A stretch of 64,000 bases of DNA, taken from the NCBI GenBank assembly GCA_905182415.1, contig CAJJBK010000002.1:1-64000 (forward strand), written 5' to 3'. A program made the translations under genes and the position numbers. Positions 52,599 through 62,559 of the stretch are shown piece after piece (positions within the stretch are counted from its first letter, which is position 1; every line of letters starts with the position of its first letter). Source of the DNA: an uncultured Woeseiaceae bacterium (lineage in GTDB: Bacteria > Pseudomonadota > Gammaproteobacteria > Steroidobacterales > Woeseiaceae). Below the pieces are notes generated by a model. It ran no database searches. It saw only the letters and a list, made by a program, of their open reading frames with translations, and was not told where the DNA came from.

Positions 52599-53444
52599 CT
52601 AATCATTACAGTAATCTAGATCCGTAACTCCAAGAGTCATGAAGTCCATGTAAGTCGATGAAGCTAACGTCGCAAAAGCAGGCACACCAGACCTATTATG
52701 CGTGTCTGTAAATATTGCATGCTCAACATACATACTATATTTCTGACCCAATTCAAGGGTATCTGCTGGGACAATAAATTGTGATGCTCGATAAGTTAAA
52801 TATCCATTTTTTTCAAACGGACGGCCGCTATGAACAATATCTTCAATTTTACAGCTATCGATTGCTACGAAAATAGGATCATCAAGTAAACCATTTTTAT
52901 CAGCCTTACCTTCAGTAAATTTTGGCCACGTAATAATCAATTCTTTTGTAGAATCAATTTCATCAATAGCTATTTTGTTATTATCTTGTTTGAAGATGAT
53001 TATGGGATGGGTAGGAAATGTTCTGTTTTTATAGCTCACTATACTGTTTTTAACATCGCCTTCAGATGTCATGAAACTAAAAGCATAATCACCCATCGGA
53101 TATTTTTCTTCTAGATCTTCATAGCTCTCAGTAAGGCCACTCAAATACATAACATCACCAATTTCATCCGATTCAGAATAACGATATTTAAGTTCTTCAA
53201 TCGTTCCATTCATTCCAGGAAACTTAATCGTGGCATTTTTAACTGAGCCACCGTCTGTTATAAATATCTCAGCAAAAAAGAGAGGTTCTAATCGTTCTAG
53301 AGATGCACTTTTAGTTTGCTGGTATCGAGATACTTTTCCTGTACCAAAAAAAGTAACATCTTTTTGTGACAATTGACTAGCATCAAAACCACAAGCAACT
53401 AGCAAACTTGCTGCAAAAGAAGTTACTAGTAATAAACGTAACAA
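52599..53444 (-). CDS. Hypothetical lipoprotein in the 2-oxoacid oxidoreductase operon
   Basis: A 281-residue protein with a clear lipoprotein signal: hydrophobic residues 3-17 and a lipobox LLVAC ending at Cys18. The mature part is rich in beta-strand-like segments and acidic residues, with isolated cysteines (one in DSCKIEDI, one in the terminal DLDYCND). No known domain is recognised. It begins 11 bases after korB, so it is likely co-transcribed, though a functional link between a periplasm-facing lipoprotein and a cytosolic oxidoreductase is not obvious. Confidence 0.75.
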   Translation of the reverse strand: MLRLLLVTSFAASLLVACGFDASQLSQKDVTFFGTGKVSRYQQTKSASLERLEPLFFAEIFITDGGSVKNATIKFPGMNGTIEELKYRYSESDEIGDVMYLSGLTESYEDLEEKYPMGDYAFSFMTSEGDVKNSIVSYKNRTFPTHPIIIFKQDNNKIAIDEIDSTKELIITWPKFTEGKADKNGLLDDPIFVAIDSCKIEDIVHSGRPFEKNGYLTYRASQFIVPADTLELGQKYSMYVEHAIFTDTHNRSGVPAFATLASSTYMDFMTLGVTDLDYCND

Positions 53445-53455
53445 ATTAATTCCTT

Positions 53456-54511
53456 TTACCTGAAGCGATTCATTATATTTGCTAATTCTTCGCTGCCAGG
53501 AGCGAGTTCATCATAAGGTATTTTTGATAAAGGACAATCAGAAGTTTGTGCAATTTCATGCATGTCATCGCACTCTTTATCAATATATAAAAGACCCGTA
53601 GTTACTTCTTGTTTCTTTATACTTTCTCTCAAATAGGCATAAGCTCCAGCTCGATCGGTAGGATCATATTGTTTATCAACTCTTCGAAATACAATTTTAC
53701 TGCCATCATGTAAATGTATTGGCATGGCTTCTCCTTTTTTATATTTCGCTTTAATTTCTTCGGCGGGAGGTACAAAATCAGTATCAATAACTTGATGGTA
53801 GAATTTTCTAACATGAGAATAGCTTTTTGTAGATTCTTTGTTGTCATTAAAAGTCACGCAAGGACTGATGATATCCAACAACCCAAACCCTTTATGCCTT
53901 ATCGCAGCTTTTATTAATGGAACTAATTGTTCTTTATCGCCAGAAAAACCTCGCGCTACAAAAGTTGCACCCAAGGCAATTCCCATACTCACAGGATCAA
54001 TTGGCTTTTGCTGATTAGCTGGACCTTTTTTAGCTTTACTACCAATATCAGCTGAAGCGGAATACTGACCTTTTGTTAAACCATAAACTCCATTATTTTC
54101 AATAATATAGGTCATATTAAGATTGCGACGAATAACATGAGCAAATTGCCCCATTCCAATAGACAATGAATCACCATCGCCCGAAACACCTATGTAGGTT
54201 AAGTCACGATTAGCCGCATTGGCCCCAGTTGTCACCGAAGGCATTCTTCCATGCACAGAATTAAAACCATGTGATTGGCTAACAAAATAGGCGGGAGTTT
54301 TTGAAGAGCAACCAATGCCAGACATTTTGCCTAATGTATGTGGCTTAATATCGAGCTCAAATACAGCTTGTATGATTGCTGCAGTTACAGAATCATGGCC
54401 ACAACCCGCACATAAAGTTGACACTACTCCTTCATAATCTCGCTTAGTAAGACCAATAGAGTTCTTCGTTGCTTTTGGGTGTGATATTTTTGGTTTACCA
54501 ATATAACTCAT
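53456..54511 (-). CDS. korB: 2-oxoacid:ferredoxin oxidoreductase, beta subunit
   Basis: A 351-residue thiamine-diphosphate-binding subunit of the 2-oxoacid:acceptor oxidoreductase family. CAGCGHDS near residue 34 and a further Cys in SGIGCSSKTP supply iron-sulfur ligands; the ThDP/Mg motif is GDGDSLSIGMGQF followed by NNGVYGLTKGQ. This pattern is that of 2-oxoglutarate-type (KorB) rather than pyruvate enzymes. It oxidatively decarboxylates a 2-oxoacid to the acyl-CoA with ferredoxin as electron acceptor. A GAGGAGAT ribosome-binding site precedes the ATG. It starts 16 bases after the alpha subunit gene. Confidence 0.93.
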   Translation of the reverse strand: MSYIGKPKISHPKATKNSIGLTKRDYEGVVSTLCAGCGHDSVTAAIIQAVFELDIKPHTLGKMSGIGCSSKTPAYFVSQSHGFNSVHGRMPSVTTGANAANRDLTYIGVSGDGDSLSIGMGQFAHVIRRNLNMTYIIENNGVYGLTKGQYSASADIGSKAKKGPANQQKPIDPVSMGIALGATFVARGFSGDKEQLVPLIKAAIRHKGFGLLDIISPCVTFNDNKESTKSYSHVRKFYHQVIDTDFVPPAEEIKAKYKKGEAMPIHLHDGSKIVFRRVDKQYDPTDRAGAYAYLRESIKKQEVTTGLLYIDKECDDMHEIAQTSDCPLSKIPYDELAPGSEELANIMNRFR

Positions 54512-54527
54512 TTTGATCTCCTCAAGT

Positions 54528-56336
54528 TTAAGCTACATCACTTTTTTCATTTTTTATTATTTCTTCGCTAATAAAATTAGCGTAGATGGGATTACCATTA
54601 TAGTGCAACACTGATTTTATTTTTGCCGGATTTACTTCTAAATCTAAAACCAACAATGAACGCAGCTGAGCGTCCCTATTTTGTTCTACAAGGAATATTA
54701 TTTCATGCTTATTGATAAATTCTTTTATAGCTTCACCAAATGGAAAAGATTTAATACAACAATAATTATAATTTTTGCCTTGATGCTGCAATTGATTAAG
54801 AGCTTCTTCACAAGCCCCATGACTACTTCCATATGAAAGGATGGCCTTGGTATTTGACTTAGAATAACTAATAACAGGTTCAGGCATCATCTTTCTGGCC
54901 GTTTCCCATTTAATTAGTAATCTATCTACAACATCCTGGTATTCTTGACTGTCTTCCGTGTAGCCACCAAATTTATTATGCCCAGAACCTCGCGTAAAAA
55001 AGGACCCTTTTGCATGTTCTCCTGGTAATGTTCTGTATGTAATACCATCACCATCGACATCAAGATATCGATAAAACTTATCCATAGCATCAAGTTGCTC
55101 AGCATTAAGCAACTTCCCTCTTTTTGGTTGGTAATTTTTATCCCATTGTAAATCGGGGCAGACCCAATCATTCATACCTATATCTAAATCCGACATAACA
55201 AAAATTGGTGTTTGTAATTCATCCGCCAAATCAAATGCAGCCAATGTCATATAAAAACATTCTTCAGGATTAGTTGGAAATAACAATGGATGCTTTGTAT
55301 CTCCATGAGAAGCGAAAGCGCAAATCATCAGATCGCATTGCTGTGTCCTTGTGGGCATTCCTGTTGATGGACCTGTTCGTTGAATATCAAAAATTACTGC
55401 TGGTAATTCTGAATAATAAGCAAATCCTATAAACTCACTCATTAATGAAATCCCTGGACCACTTGTTGGAGTAAAAGCCCGCGCACCATTCCAGCTGGCA
55501 CCTAATACCATTCCAATAGCCGCTAATTCATCTTCGGCTTGAATAATGCAAAAATTATTTTTTTGTGTTTTTTTGCATTGTCTATGTTGTTGGCAAAAAG
55601 CTTGAAATGCATCCATTAAGGAAGTTGAAGGAGTTATAGGGTACCATGCGCCAACCGTTGCACCCGCATAGACACAACCTAAACCAGCGGCAGTATTGCC
55701 ATCAATTATCACGTGATTCTTAGTTTTATTCAGAGCTTTCACAGTTAATGGTAATGGATAGCTAAAATTATTCACGACAAAATCATAGCCCAACATAATC
55801 GCTTCTAAATTTGAAGCCGCCAGATGTTTTTTTGTGGCGAAAGTTTCATTCAACAATTCTTTTATAATATTTAAATCTATTTTTAATAAAGCTACCAATG
55901 TTCCTACATAGGCAATATTCTTCATTAATATTCGTGATCGAACTCCATCAAATTTTTCATTACACAATTTAGAAAATGGAATACCGATGACTGTAATATC
56001 CTCCCGATCTAGCAATTTACTTCGAGGCCATGTTGAGTCATATATCAACCAACCGCCAGGCTCTACTGTTGATAAATCTTTTTGGTAGGTTTGTGCATTC
56101 ATAGCAACGATAATATCAATCTGATTTGATGCTGATTGATACCCATCGCCAGTAACTCGAATTTCATACCAGGTAGGTAATCCCTGGATATTAGATGGAA
56201 AATAATTTTTACCAACCACAGGAATGCCCATTCGAAAAATTGATTTCATCAAGAGGCCGTTGGCACTGGCTGAACCTGTTCCATTTACAGTTGCTATCTT
56301 AATGACAAGATCATTAACTCTTGACAAAGATTTCAT
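54528..56336 (-). CDS. korA: 2-oxoacid:ferredoxin oxidoreductase, fused gamma/alpha subunit
   Basis: A 602-residue subunit that joins a gamma domain (residues about 10-190, starting VIKIATVNGTGSASANGLLM) to the alpha domain. The alpha domain starts near GNTAAGLGCVYAGATVGAWYPITPSTSLM, with AEDELAAIGMVLGASWNGAR and TSGPGISLMSEFIG as conserved core. The C-terminal piece (SYGSSHGACEEAL, LVEQNRDAQL) is the coenzyme-A-side domain. The gamma-alpha fusion is typical of KorA. It works with the beta subunit encoded next and probably with the flavoprotein encoded 24 bases upstream. A 2-oxoglutarate preference is likely but not proven. Confidence 0.93.
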   Translation of the reverse strand: MKSLSRVNDLVIKIATVNGTGSASANGLLMKSIFRMGIPVVGKNYFPSNIQGLPTWYEIRVTGDGYQSASNQIDIIVAMNAQTYQKDLSTVEPGGWLIYDSTWPRSKLLDREDITVIGIPFSKLCNEKFDGVRSRILMKNIAYVGTLVALLKIDLNIIKELLNETFATKKHLAASNLEAIMLGYDFVVNNFSYPLPLTVKALNKTKNHVIIDGNTAAGLGCVYAGATVGAWYPITPSTSLMDAFQAFCQQHRQCKKTQKNNFCIIQAEDELAAIGMVLGASWNGARAFTPTSGPGISLMSEFIGFAYYSELPAVIFDIQRTGPSTGMPTRTQQCDLMICAFASHGDTKHPLLFPTNPEECFYMTLAAFDLADELQTPIFVMSDLDIGMNDWVCPDLQWDKNYQPKRGKLLNAEQLDAMDKFYRYLDVDGDGITYRTLPGEHAKGSFFTRGSGHNKFGGYTEDSQEYQDVVDRLLIKWETARKMMPEPVISYSKSNTKAILSYGSSHGACEEALNQLQHQGKNYNYCCIKSFPFGEAIKEFINKHEIIFLVEQNRDAQLRSLLVLDLEVNPAKIKSVLHYNGNPIYANFISEEIIKNEKSDVA

Positions 56337-56360
56337 CTTCTTATTGATTACTTCTACCTC

Positions 56361-58172
56361 TTAATTATTGCTATTTTTGCTAACGACATTCGAAATCAAC
56401 TCATCTTTAGCATAGGGCAATAATATTGTCGATTTTTGCATATCCCAAGCTCCTGTCGGGCAGCGTTCTGCGCATAAACTACAGTGAACACATAAATCCT
56501 CATCTTTAATCATTACTTTAGCAGTCTGAGGAAGGGCCTCAGAAACGTATAAGTCTTGTTTTGTGTTTTCAGCTGGCATCGTTAGTTTACTGCGTAATTT
56601 ATCTTCGTCATCATTATCCGTTATAGTAAGACAATCCACCGGACAAATATCGATACAAGCATCGCATTCGATACAGAGATTTGCGGTAAAAACTGTCTGA
56701 ATATCACAATTTAAACATCGTTCAACTTCGGTAACTGTCTGTTCCAGGGTAAAACCAAGCTCAACCTCGATATTGAGTTGCTTAAAGCGTTCCTTGAGAT
56801 CAACATGAGGCATCAAACGTCTTTCTGACTCATCATAGTCATTGGAAAAACTCCACTCATGCATCCCCATTTTCTGACTAGCAAGATTCATACCTGGAGG
56901 CAATCGATGGTTTAAATCTTCTTTAGAGCAATATTTATGAATTGAAATAGCTGCTTCATGTCCATGAGCTACTCCCCAAATAATATTCTTTGGTCCAAAT
57001 GCCGCATCGCCGCCAAAGAATATCCCTTTTCGAGAAGACATCATTGTAGTTTCGTCAACCACCGGACAATCCCATTTATCAAAATCGATACCAATATCTC
57101 TTTCGATCCATGGAAATGCATTATCCTGTCCAATAGCAAGTATTACATCATCACAGTAAATAATTTTTTCACGAATCACTTTTCCACGATCAATATTACC
57201 TTTATCGTCTATTTGGTATTCCATCTCCTCGAATAACATACCTACTAATTTATGACCCTCAACGACGAATGCTTTTGGTGAATGATTAACGATAATCTCA
57301 ATATTTTCTTCTTCAGCATCCTCCAATTCCCATTCGGATGCTTTAAAAAAGCCTCTAGGCTTTCTAGCCATAACCTTAACTTCTTTAGCTCCAATTCTTA
57401 GAGACGATCTACAACAATCCATCGCCGTATTACCGACACCAATAATTAATACTTTCTTGCCAATTGATTCCACATGTTCAAAAGCAACTGATTCCAACCA
57501 TTCGATCCCTATGTGTACATTATTTGATTCAAAGCGTCCCGGTAGATCTAGTTCCTTACCTTTAGGTGCTCCAGTACCCACAAAAACTGCATCGAACTCC
57601 TGTTTATCAAGAAATTCATTGAAACTATTTATACGGTGATTAAGTTTCAGATCTACGCCCATATCAAGAATATACTGAATCTCCTCATCAAGGGTCTCAG
57701 GCGGAAGACGAAATTGCGGGATATTAGTGCGCATTAAGCCGCCTGTCGTATTTAAGGCTTCAAAAATTGTAATATCATAACCAAGTGGCAATAGATCATT
57801 AGCTACCGCTAAAGAGGCACAACCAGCCCCAATTAGGGCAATCTTAAAACCATTTTTTTTGGTGGGAATTTTTGGAAGTCTGTCAGTTATGTCATCACGG
57901 TGATCGGCAGCCACTCTTTTTAACCTACAAATTGCAACGGATTTATCCTCAACCCTATTTCTTCTGCAAGCAGGCTCACAAGGTCTATCGCAAACTCTTC
58001 CTAAAATTCCTGGGAAGATATTCGACTCACGATTCACCATATAGGCATCGGTAAAACGCCCTTGCGCAATCATACGAATATATCTTGGGACGTCAGTATG
58101 CGCAGGGCACGCCCATTGGCAGTCAACGACCTTATGAAAATAATTTGGATCTTCGATATTTGTTGGCTTCAT
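56361..58172 (-). CDS. GltD-like NAD(P)-linked flavoprotein with two ferredoxin-type iron-sulfur motifs
   Basis: A 603-residue protein. The N-terminal Cys-rich helical domain (CQWACPAHTDVPRYI, GRVCDRPCEPACRRNR) is that of the glutamate synthase small subunit, followed by an FAD site (IALIGAGCASLAVANDL) and an NAD(P) site (VLIIGVGNTAMDCCR). The C-terminal part adds two 4Fe-4S motifs, CIECDACIDICPVDC and CVHCSLCAERCP. It lies just upstream of korA and korB, so it probably passes electrons between ferredoxin-level centres and NAD(P). No gltB-like large subunit or PreA-like partner is present in the window, which argues against glutamate synthase or dihydropyrimidine dehydrogenase. Confidence 0.88.
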   Translation of the reverse strand: MKPTNIEDPNYFHKVVDCQWACPAHTDVPRYIRMIAQGRFTDAYMVNRESNIFPGILGRVCDRPCEPACRRNRVEDKSVAICRLKRVAADHRDDITDRLPKIPTKKNGFKIALIGAGCASLAVANDLLPLGYDITIFEALNTTGGLMRTNIPQFRLPPETLDEEIQYILDMGVDLKLNHRINSFNEFLDKQEFDAVFVGTGAPKGKELDLPGRFESNNVHIGIEWLESVAFEHVESIGKKVLIIGVGNTAMDCCRSSLRIGAKEVKVMARKPRGFFKASEWELEDAEEENIEIIVNHSPKAFVVEGHKLVGMLFEEMEYQIDDKGNIDRGKVIREKIIYCDDVILAIGQDNAFPWIERDIGIDFDKWDCPVVDETTMMSSRKGIFFGGDAAFGPKNIIWGVAHGHEAAISIHKYCSKEDLNHRLPPGMNLASQKMGMHEWSFSNDYDESERRLMPHVDLKERFKQLNIEVELGFTLEQTVTEVERCLNCDIQTVFTANLCIECDACIDICPVDCLTITDNDDEDKLRSKLTMPAENTKQDLYVSEALPQTAKVMIKDEDLCVHCSLCAERCPTGAWDMQKSTILLPYAKDELISNVVSKNSNN

Positions 58173-58282
58173 TCAATTATTCTTTGCATTCCTGCAATAA
58201 TATAAATTTTGCTAGTGGTTCAACAAACTAATCCTTCCTCTGTAAGCTTAATGGTATCCCGCACAAAGTAAACCATTTTTTA

Positions 58283-59623
58283 TTACCTAGATCGGTTATA
58301 TGTCATTCGTTTCCCTGTAATCGCCCCAGTGAGAATACCGTCTTCATAAACAATTGTTCCATTCACAATTGTAGTGTCTATAGTTGAATTAAAAATATGA
58401 CCTTCAAAAGGTGACCAACCACATTTATAAAGAATATTTTCTTTATTTACTGCATAGGGTTTCTTCATATCTACGAGTACAAGATCAGCATAATATCCTT
58501 CCCTGATATATCCACGATCTTCGACACCAAATAAATCCGCAGGTGCATGACAGGCTCGGTCAACCACTATTTCATGAGTTAAAATACCCTGGTCAACTAA
58601 ATCAAAAAGCGCTGGCACAGCATGCTGAACCAGAGGGAGTCCCGCTGGGGCATCAAAGTAAGTGGCTAGTTTTTCTTCACTAGTATGAGGGGCATGATCC
58701 GTGGCAATAACATCAATTCTACCTTCTCTTAGCGCCTCTTGAAGGGCCAATTTATCTGCCTTAGATTTAATGGCTGGATTACATTTTATGTTTGTACCAT
58801 GTTTCTCATAATCACTTTCTTCAAACCAAAGATGATGCAAACAAACTTCTGCAGTAATTCGTTTTTCTGATCGATGTTTATCAGAGAACAGAGCCATTTC
58901 TTTCTCTGAAGTTAAATGTAAAACATGTAACAAGGCATCGTATTTTTTTGCCAGTCCTATCGCGTAACTGGATGATTTATAGCAAGCCAAATCAGAGCGA
59001 ATATATGGATGTTCGGACATTGGCACTTCTAGACCATATTTTTCTTTTGCCGCAGCTTCATTTTCCCATATTGTAGGTGAGTCTTCGCAATGTGTTACTA
59101 CCATAATTGGCGCGTGCTCAAACAATAATTCTAACGCTTGCGGGTCATTAACTAACATATTGCCAGTTGAGGCACCTAAAAAAGCTTTTATGCCACAAGC
59201 ATCATTAAGTTGTAATGATTTTACAACTTCAATATTTGTATTAGTTGCCCCTAAATAAAATCCATAATTAGTTCGACAGCGATCCTTTGCTCTTAAGTAC
59301 TTATCATCGAGTGCTTTTTTATTTGTTGTTTTGGGTTCAACATTAGGCATTTCCATGAAACTAGTGATGCCACCAGCAATTGCAGCGCAGGATTCTGTTA
59401 CTAAATCTGCTTTATGAGTCAAGCCAGGTTCTCGGCAATGAACTTGATCATCTATCATGCCAGGCATAAGATATCGGCCATCAGCATCAATGGCGCACAC
59501 CTTGTTATCGACTGAGATATTTGGGGCAATTCTCTCTATTCTCTCTCCATCAACTAAAATATCTGCCTCAAAGATGCTTCCCTCATTTATTATTTTTGCA
59601 TTTCGGATTATTATCTTACTCAC
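58283..59623 (-). CDS. Dihydroorotase-type cyclic amidohydrolase
   Basis: A 446-residue zinc amidohydrolase. Ligands can be placed: QVHCREPG (His, His-equivalent region of HxH), carboxylated Lys in GIKAFLGASTGN, HCEDSP, HVLHLTSEKEM and DHAPHTSEEK. The reading HCREPG, GASTGN and DHAPHT is that of class I/III dihydroorotases (pyrC-like), though allantoinase and hydantoinase relatives are close. It starts with GTG. It lies 110 bases upstream of the GltD-like gene on the same strand and is divergent from the M16 peptidase gene. If a dihydroorotase, it makes or opens dihydroorotate in pyrimidine metabolism. Confidence 0.87.
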   Translation of the reverse strand: MSKIIIRNAKIINEGSIFEADILVDGERIERIAPNISVDNKVCAIDADGRYLMPGMIDDQVHCREPGLTHKADLVTESCAAIAGGITSFMEMPNVEPKTTNKKALDDKYLRAKDRCRTNYGFYLGATNTNIEVVKSLQLNDACGIKAFLGASTGNMLVNDPQALELLFEHAPIMVVTHCEDSPTIWENEAAAKEKYGLEVPMSEHPYIRSDLACYKSSSYAIGLAKKYDALLHVLHLTSEKEMALFSDKHRSEKRITAEVCLHHLWFEESDYEKHGTNIKCNPAIKSKADKLALQEALREGRIDVIATDHAPHTSEEKLATYFDAPAGLPLVQHAVPALFDLVDQGILTHEIVVDRACHAPADLFGVEDRGYIREGYYADLVLVDMKKPYAVNKENILYKCGWSPFEGHIFNSTIDTTIVNGTIVYEDGILTGAITGKRMTYNRSR

Positions 59624-59782
59624 GGTATTTTTCTCTGTATTTATTTAAAATTTAATGTATTAATTATTTTTATTTAATAAGGCGAATAAAATGCCATTAT
59701 TTTTTACTGCATTTACAATTAGTTTGTATGATCTAAAATTATAGTCAATAAAAAAATAGATTAAATATCAAGGCCAAAAATT

Positions 59783-62518
59783 ATGATAAGAAAATTACTC
59801 AATGTTCTACTTGCTTGCATATTCATTTCAGTACCTGCATTTGCAGAATCCGAAATTGAAATTAATTACGAAGAATTCACCTTAGATAATGGACTAAGAC
59901 TCATTGTTCATGAAGACAATAAAGCGCCAATAGTAGCAATTAATCTCTGGTATCACGTTGGGTCAAAGAATGAAGTCAAAGGAAAAACCGGCTTTGCTCA
60001 TTTGTTTGAACATCTAATGTTTAATGGAAGTGAAAATTATAACGATGAATATTTCAAACCATTTGAACGGGTTGGTGCTACTAATATGAATGGTACAACT
60101 TACTTTGATCGTACCAATTATTTTGAAAATGTTCCAAATACCGCTTTAGATATGGCGTTATGGATGGAATCAGATCGCATGGGACATATGTTAGGTGCTA
60201 TCACGCAAGAACGATTAGATGAACAACGAGGCGTAGTTCAAAATGAAAAAAGACAGGGAGATAATCAACCTTATGGAATGGCTGAATATCATATCTTAGA
60301 AGGAATATTTCCCAGTTCTCACCCATATTCATGGAGCACCATTGGCTCAATGGAAGATCTGGATGCAGCGAGTCTGGATGATGTTCATGCTTGGTTTAAA
60401 AAATATTATGGCCCTAATAACGCAGTAATTACTATTGCAGGCGACGTAAAGCCTTCTGCTGTATTTGAAAAAGTGCAAAAATATTTTGGTGACATACCAG
60501 CTGCGCCCCCTACAGAAAAAATGCTAGATTGGTCGGTTAGACTGGATACCGATAAAAGAGAAATCATAAAGGACGATGTTCCTCAAATTCGTTTATATAA
60601 GGCTTGGGGTGGACCGGCATTTCGTAACCTCGATTCAGACTTCTTACAACTTGCAGATATTATTCTGACGTCCGGCAAAACTTCACGTCTATACAATCGA
60701 CTTGTTTATAAAGATCAAATTGCAACAAATGTTAGTTCCTATCAATTTGCTGGTGACATCGGAGGATTCTATTACATAGAAACGACCGTCCAACCCAATG
60801 GAGACCCAGAAGCAATTAAAATTGCTATAGAAGAGGAATTGTCACGCTTTCTTAAGGATGGACCGACAAAAGCAGAATTAAAACGCGCTAAAATGAAATT
60901 AAAATCTAGCTTCGTCCGAGGTCTCGAAAAAGTAGGTGGTTTTGGCGGTAAATCAGATATTTTAGCTCAAAATACTGTGTATACAGGTAATCCTGGACAC
61001 TACAAAAAATCATTGAATGCACTAGATAATGCTACTCCAAAGAAAATACTTGAAACTGCAAAAACTTGGCTAAAAAAAGGATCATATAATTTAGAGATAC
61101 ATCCAACTCAATCTTATGATGTGATTACCGGAGGAGCTGATAGATCTAAACTTCCTGAAACAACGGAGTTTCCTAAAGCTAAATTTATAGATTTTGAACA
61201 AACTACATTATCAAATGGATTGAAACTAACTGTTGCTCATCAACCAAGCGTACCAGTGGTAAATTTTAATTTATTATTGGATGCAGGTTTTGCCGCTGAT
61301 CAATTCTCAGAGCCCGGCACCTCAAGTCTCGCAATGGCCATGCTAGACGAAGGAACCACAAAGTTAAGTGCTCTTGAAATAAGTGACACTGCTGCAAATA
61401 TCGGAGCAATCATTGGTGCCAGTGCTGGTATTGACAGTTCAACAGTCTCACTAAGTGCTCTCAAAGAAAATATAGATAATTCACTTAAACTCTATGCTGA
61501 TATTATACTAAATCCAAGTTTTCCTAATAATGAATTGGAGCGCTTGAGAAAACAAAGATTGGCACAAATTCAACAAGAAAAAAATCAACCCTTTGGTATA
61601 GCATTGAGAATTCTTCCTAGATTATTGTATGGTGAGGATCATGCTTATTCGCTCCCATTAACAGGCTCGGGAACAGAAGTCTCTGTAAGAAATATCACCC
61701 AAGACTCATTAATAAAGTTTCACCAAGATTGGTTTAAACCAAATAATGCTTCGATGATTGTCGTTGGTGATACCACTATGCAAGAGATAAAACCAAAACT
61801 AGAAAAGTATTTCAAAAATTGGAGTGCCGGTTCATTACAGCAAAAAAATATTCCTCCTGTAGAAATTCAAAAAGAAGAAACTATATACTTAATTGATCGT
61901 CCAGGAGCCCAGCAATCTATTGTTTTAGCGGCCAATATTGCACCTAGTCCTTCTGACTCAGATGAACTTGCCGTTGAGTCCATGAATGAGGTAATTGGTG
62001 GTTCATTCACTTCCCGCATTAACATGAACCTTCGAGAGGATAAAGGTTGGGCTTATGGGGCGCGAACCCTCATCCTTCAGACAAAAGAACAACGGCCATT
62101 CATTGCCTATGCACCTGTCCAAACCGATAAAACAGCTGAGTCCATCACCGAAATAAAAAGAGAGCTCATGGAATATCTTGCTAGTAATCCGGTAACTGAG
62201 GAAGAGCTAGATAAAGTTAAAGACAACACCACATTGAGCCTCCCTGGTCGCTGGGAAACTATAAGAGCTATATCCAATGATCTCAGTGAAATAATTACCT
62301 ATGGTTTAGCCGATGATTATTGGGACCAATATTCAAATAATGTTCGTAATCTGACTCGCGAGCGCCTCATTGATGCAGCAGCATCCACTATTAAACCAGA
62401 ACATCTCATATGGGTTATCGTGGGTGATCGCAGTAAAATCGAAGATTCAATCAGCGCGCTATCTATCCATGACATAAAAATTCTAGATAGAAATGGGCAA
62501 GAAATTACTCTGCCTTAA
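59783..62518 (+). CDS. M16 family zinc metallopeptidase, secreted
   Basis: A 911-residue two-unit peptidase. A signal peptide (residues 1-21, ending AFA) is followed by an active N-terminal half with the inverted zinc motif HLFEHLMFNGS (His73, Glu76, His77) and the downstream Glu in QNEKRQGDNQP. The C-terminal half is the inactive M16 unit, with RPGAQQSIVLAAN and the NMNLREDKGWAYGA segment typical of the family. Located in the periplasm, it would degrade peptides inside a clam-shell cavity. An AAGG ribosome-binding site precedes the ATG by about 10 bases. It is followed by ilvA in the same direction. Confidence 0.94.
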   Translation: MIRKLLNVLLACIFISVPAFAESEIEINYEEFTLDNGLRLIVHEDNKAPIVAINLWYHVGSKNEVKGKTGFAHLFEHLMFNGSENYNDEYFKPFERVGATNMNGTTYFDRTNYFENVPNTALDMALWMESDRMGHMLGAITQERLDEQRGVVQNEKRQGDNQPYGMAEYHILEGIFPSSHPYSWSTIGSMEDLDAASLDDVHAWFKKYYGPNNAVITIAGDVKPSAVFEKVQKYFGDIPAAPPTEKMLDWSVRLDTDKREIIKDDVPQIRLYKAWGGPAFRNLDSDFLQLADIILTSGKTSRLYNRLVYKDQIATNVSSYQFAGDIGGFYYIETTVQPNGDPEAIKIAIEEELSRFLKDGPTKAELKRAKMKLKSSFVRGLEKVGGFGGKSDILAQNTVYTGNPGHYKKSLNALDNATPKKILETAKTWLKKGSYNLEIHPTQSYDVITGGADRSKLPETTEFPKAKFIDFEQTTLSNGLKLTVAHQPSVPVVNFNLLLDAGFAADQFSEPGTSSLAMAMLDEGTTKLSALEISDTAANIGAIIGASAGIDSSTVSLSALKENIDNSLKLYADIILNPSFPNNELERLRKQRLAQIQQEKNQPFGIALRILPRLLYGEDHAYSLPLTGSGTEVSVRNITQDSLIKFHQDWFKPNNASMIVVGDTTMQEIKPKLEKYFKNWSAGSLQQKNIPPVEIQKEETIYLIDRPGAQQSIVLAANIAPSPSDSDELAVESMNEVIGGSFTSRINMNLREDKGWAYGARTLILQTKEQRPFIAYAPVQTDKTAESITEIKRELMEYLASNPVTEEELDKVKDNTTLSLPGRWETIRAISNDLSEIITYGLADDYWDQYSNNVRNLTRERLIDAAASTIKPEHLIWVIVGDRSKIEDSISALSIHDIKILDRNGQEITLP

Positions 62519-62559
62519 TTTTCAGAGTATACTAATTCAACCTATAAGAGCTACGCCAA

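Noticed and set aside
56361-58172. Assignment as glutamate synthase small subunit (gltD) or dihydropyrimidine dehydrogenase PreT
   Set aside because: No gltB or preA lies nearby, and the two C-terminal 4Fe-4S motifs plus direct linkage to korAB fit a ferredoxin-linked oxidoreductase role better.
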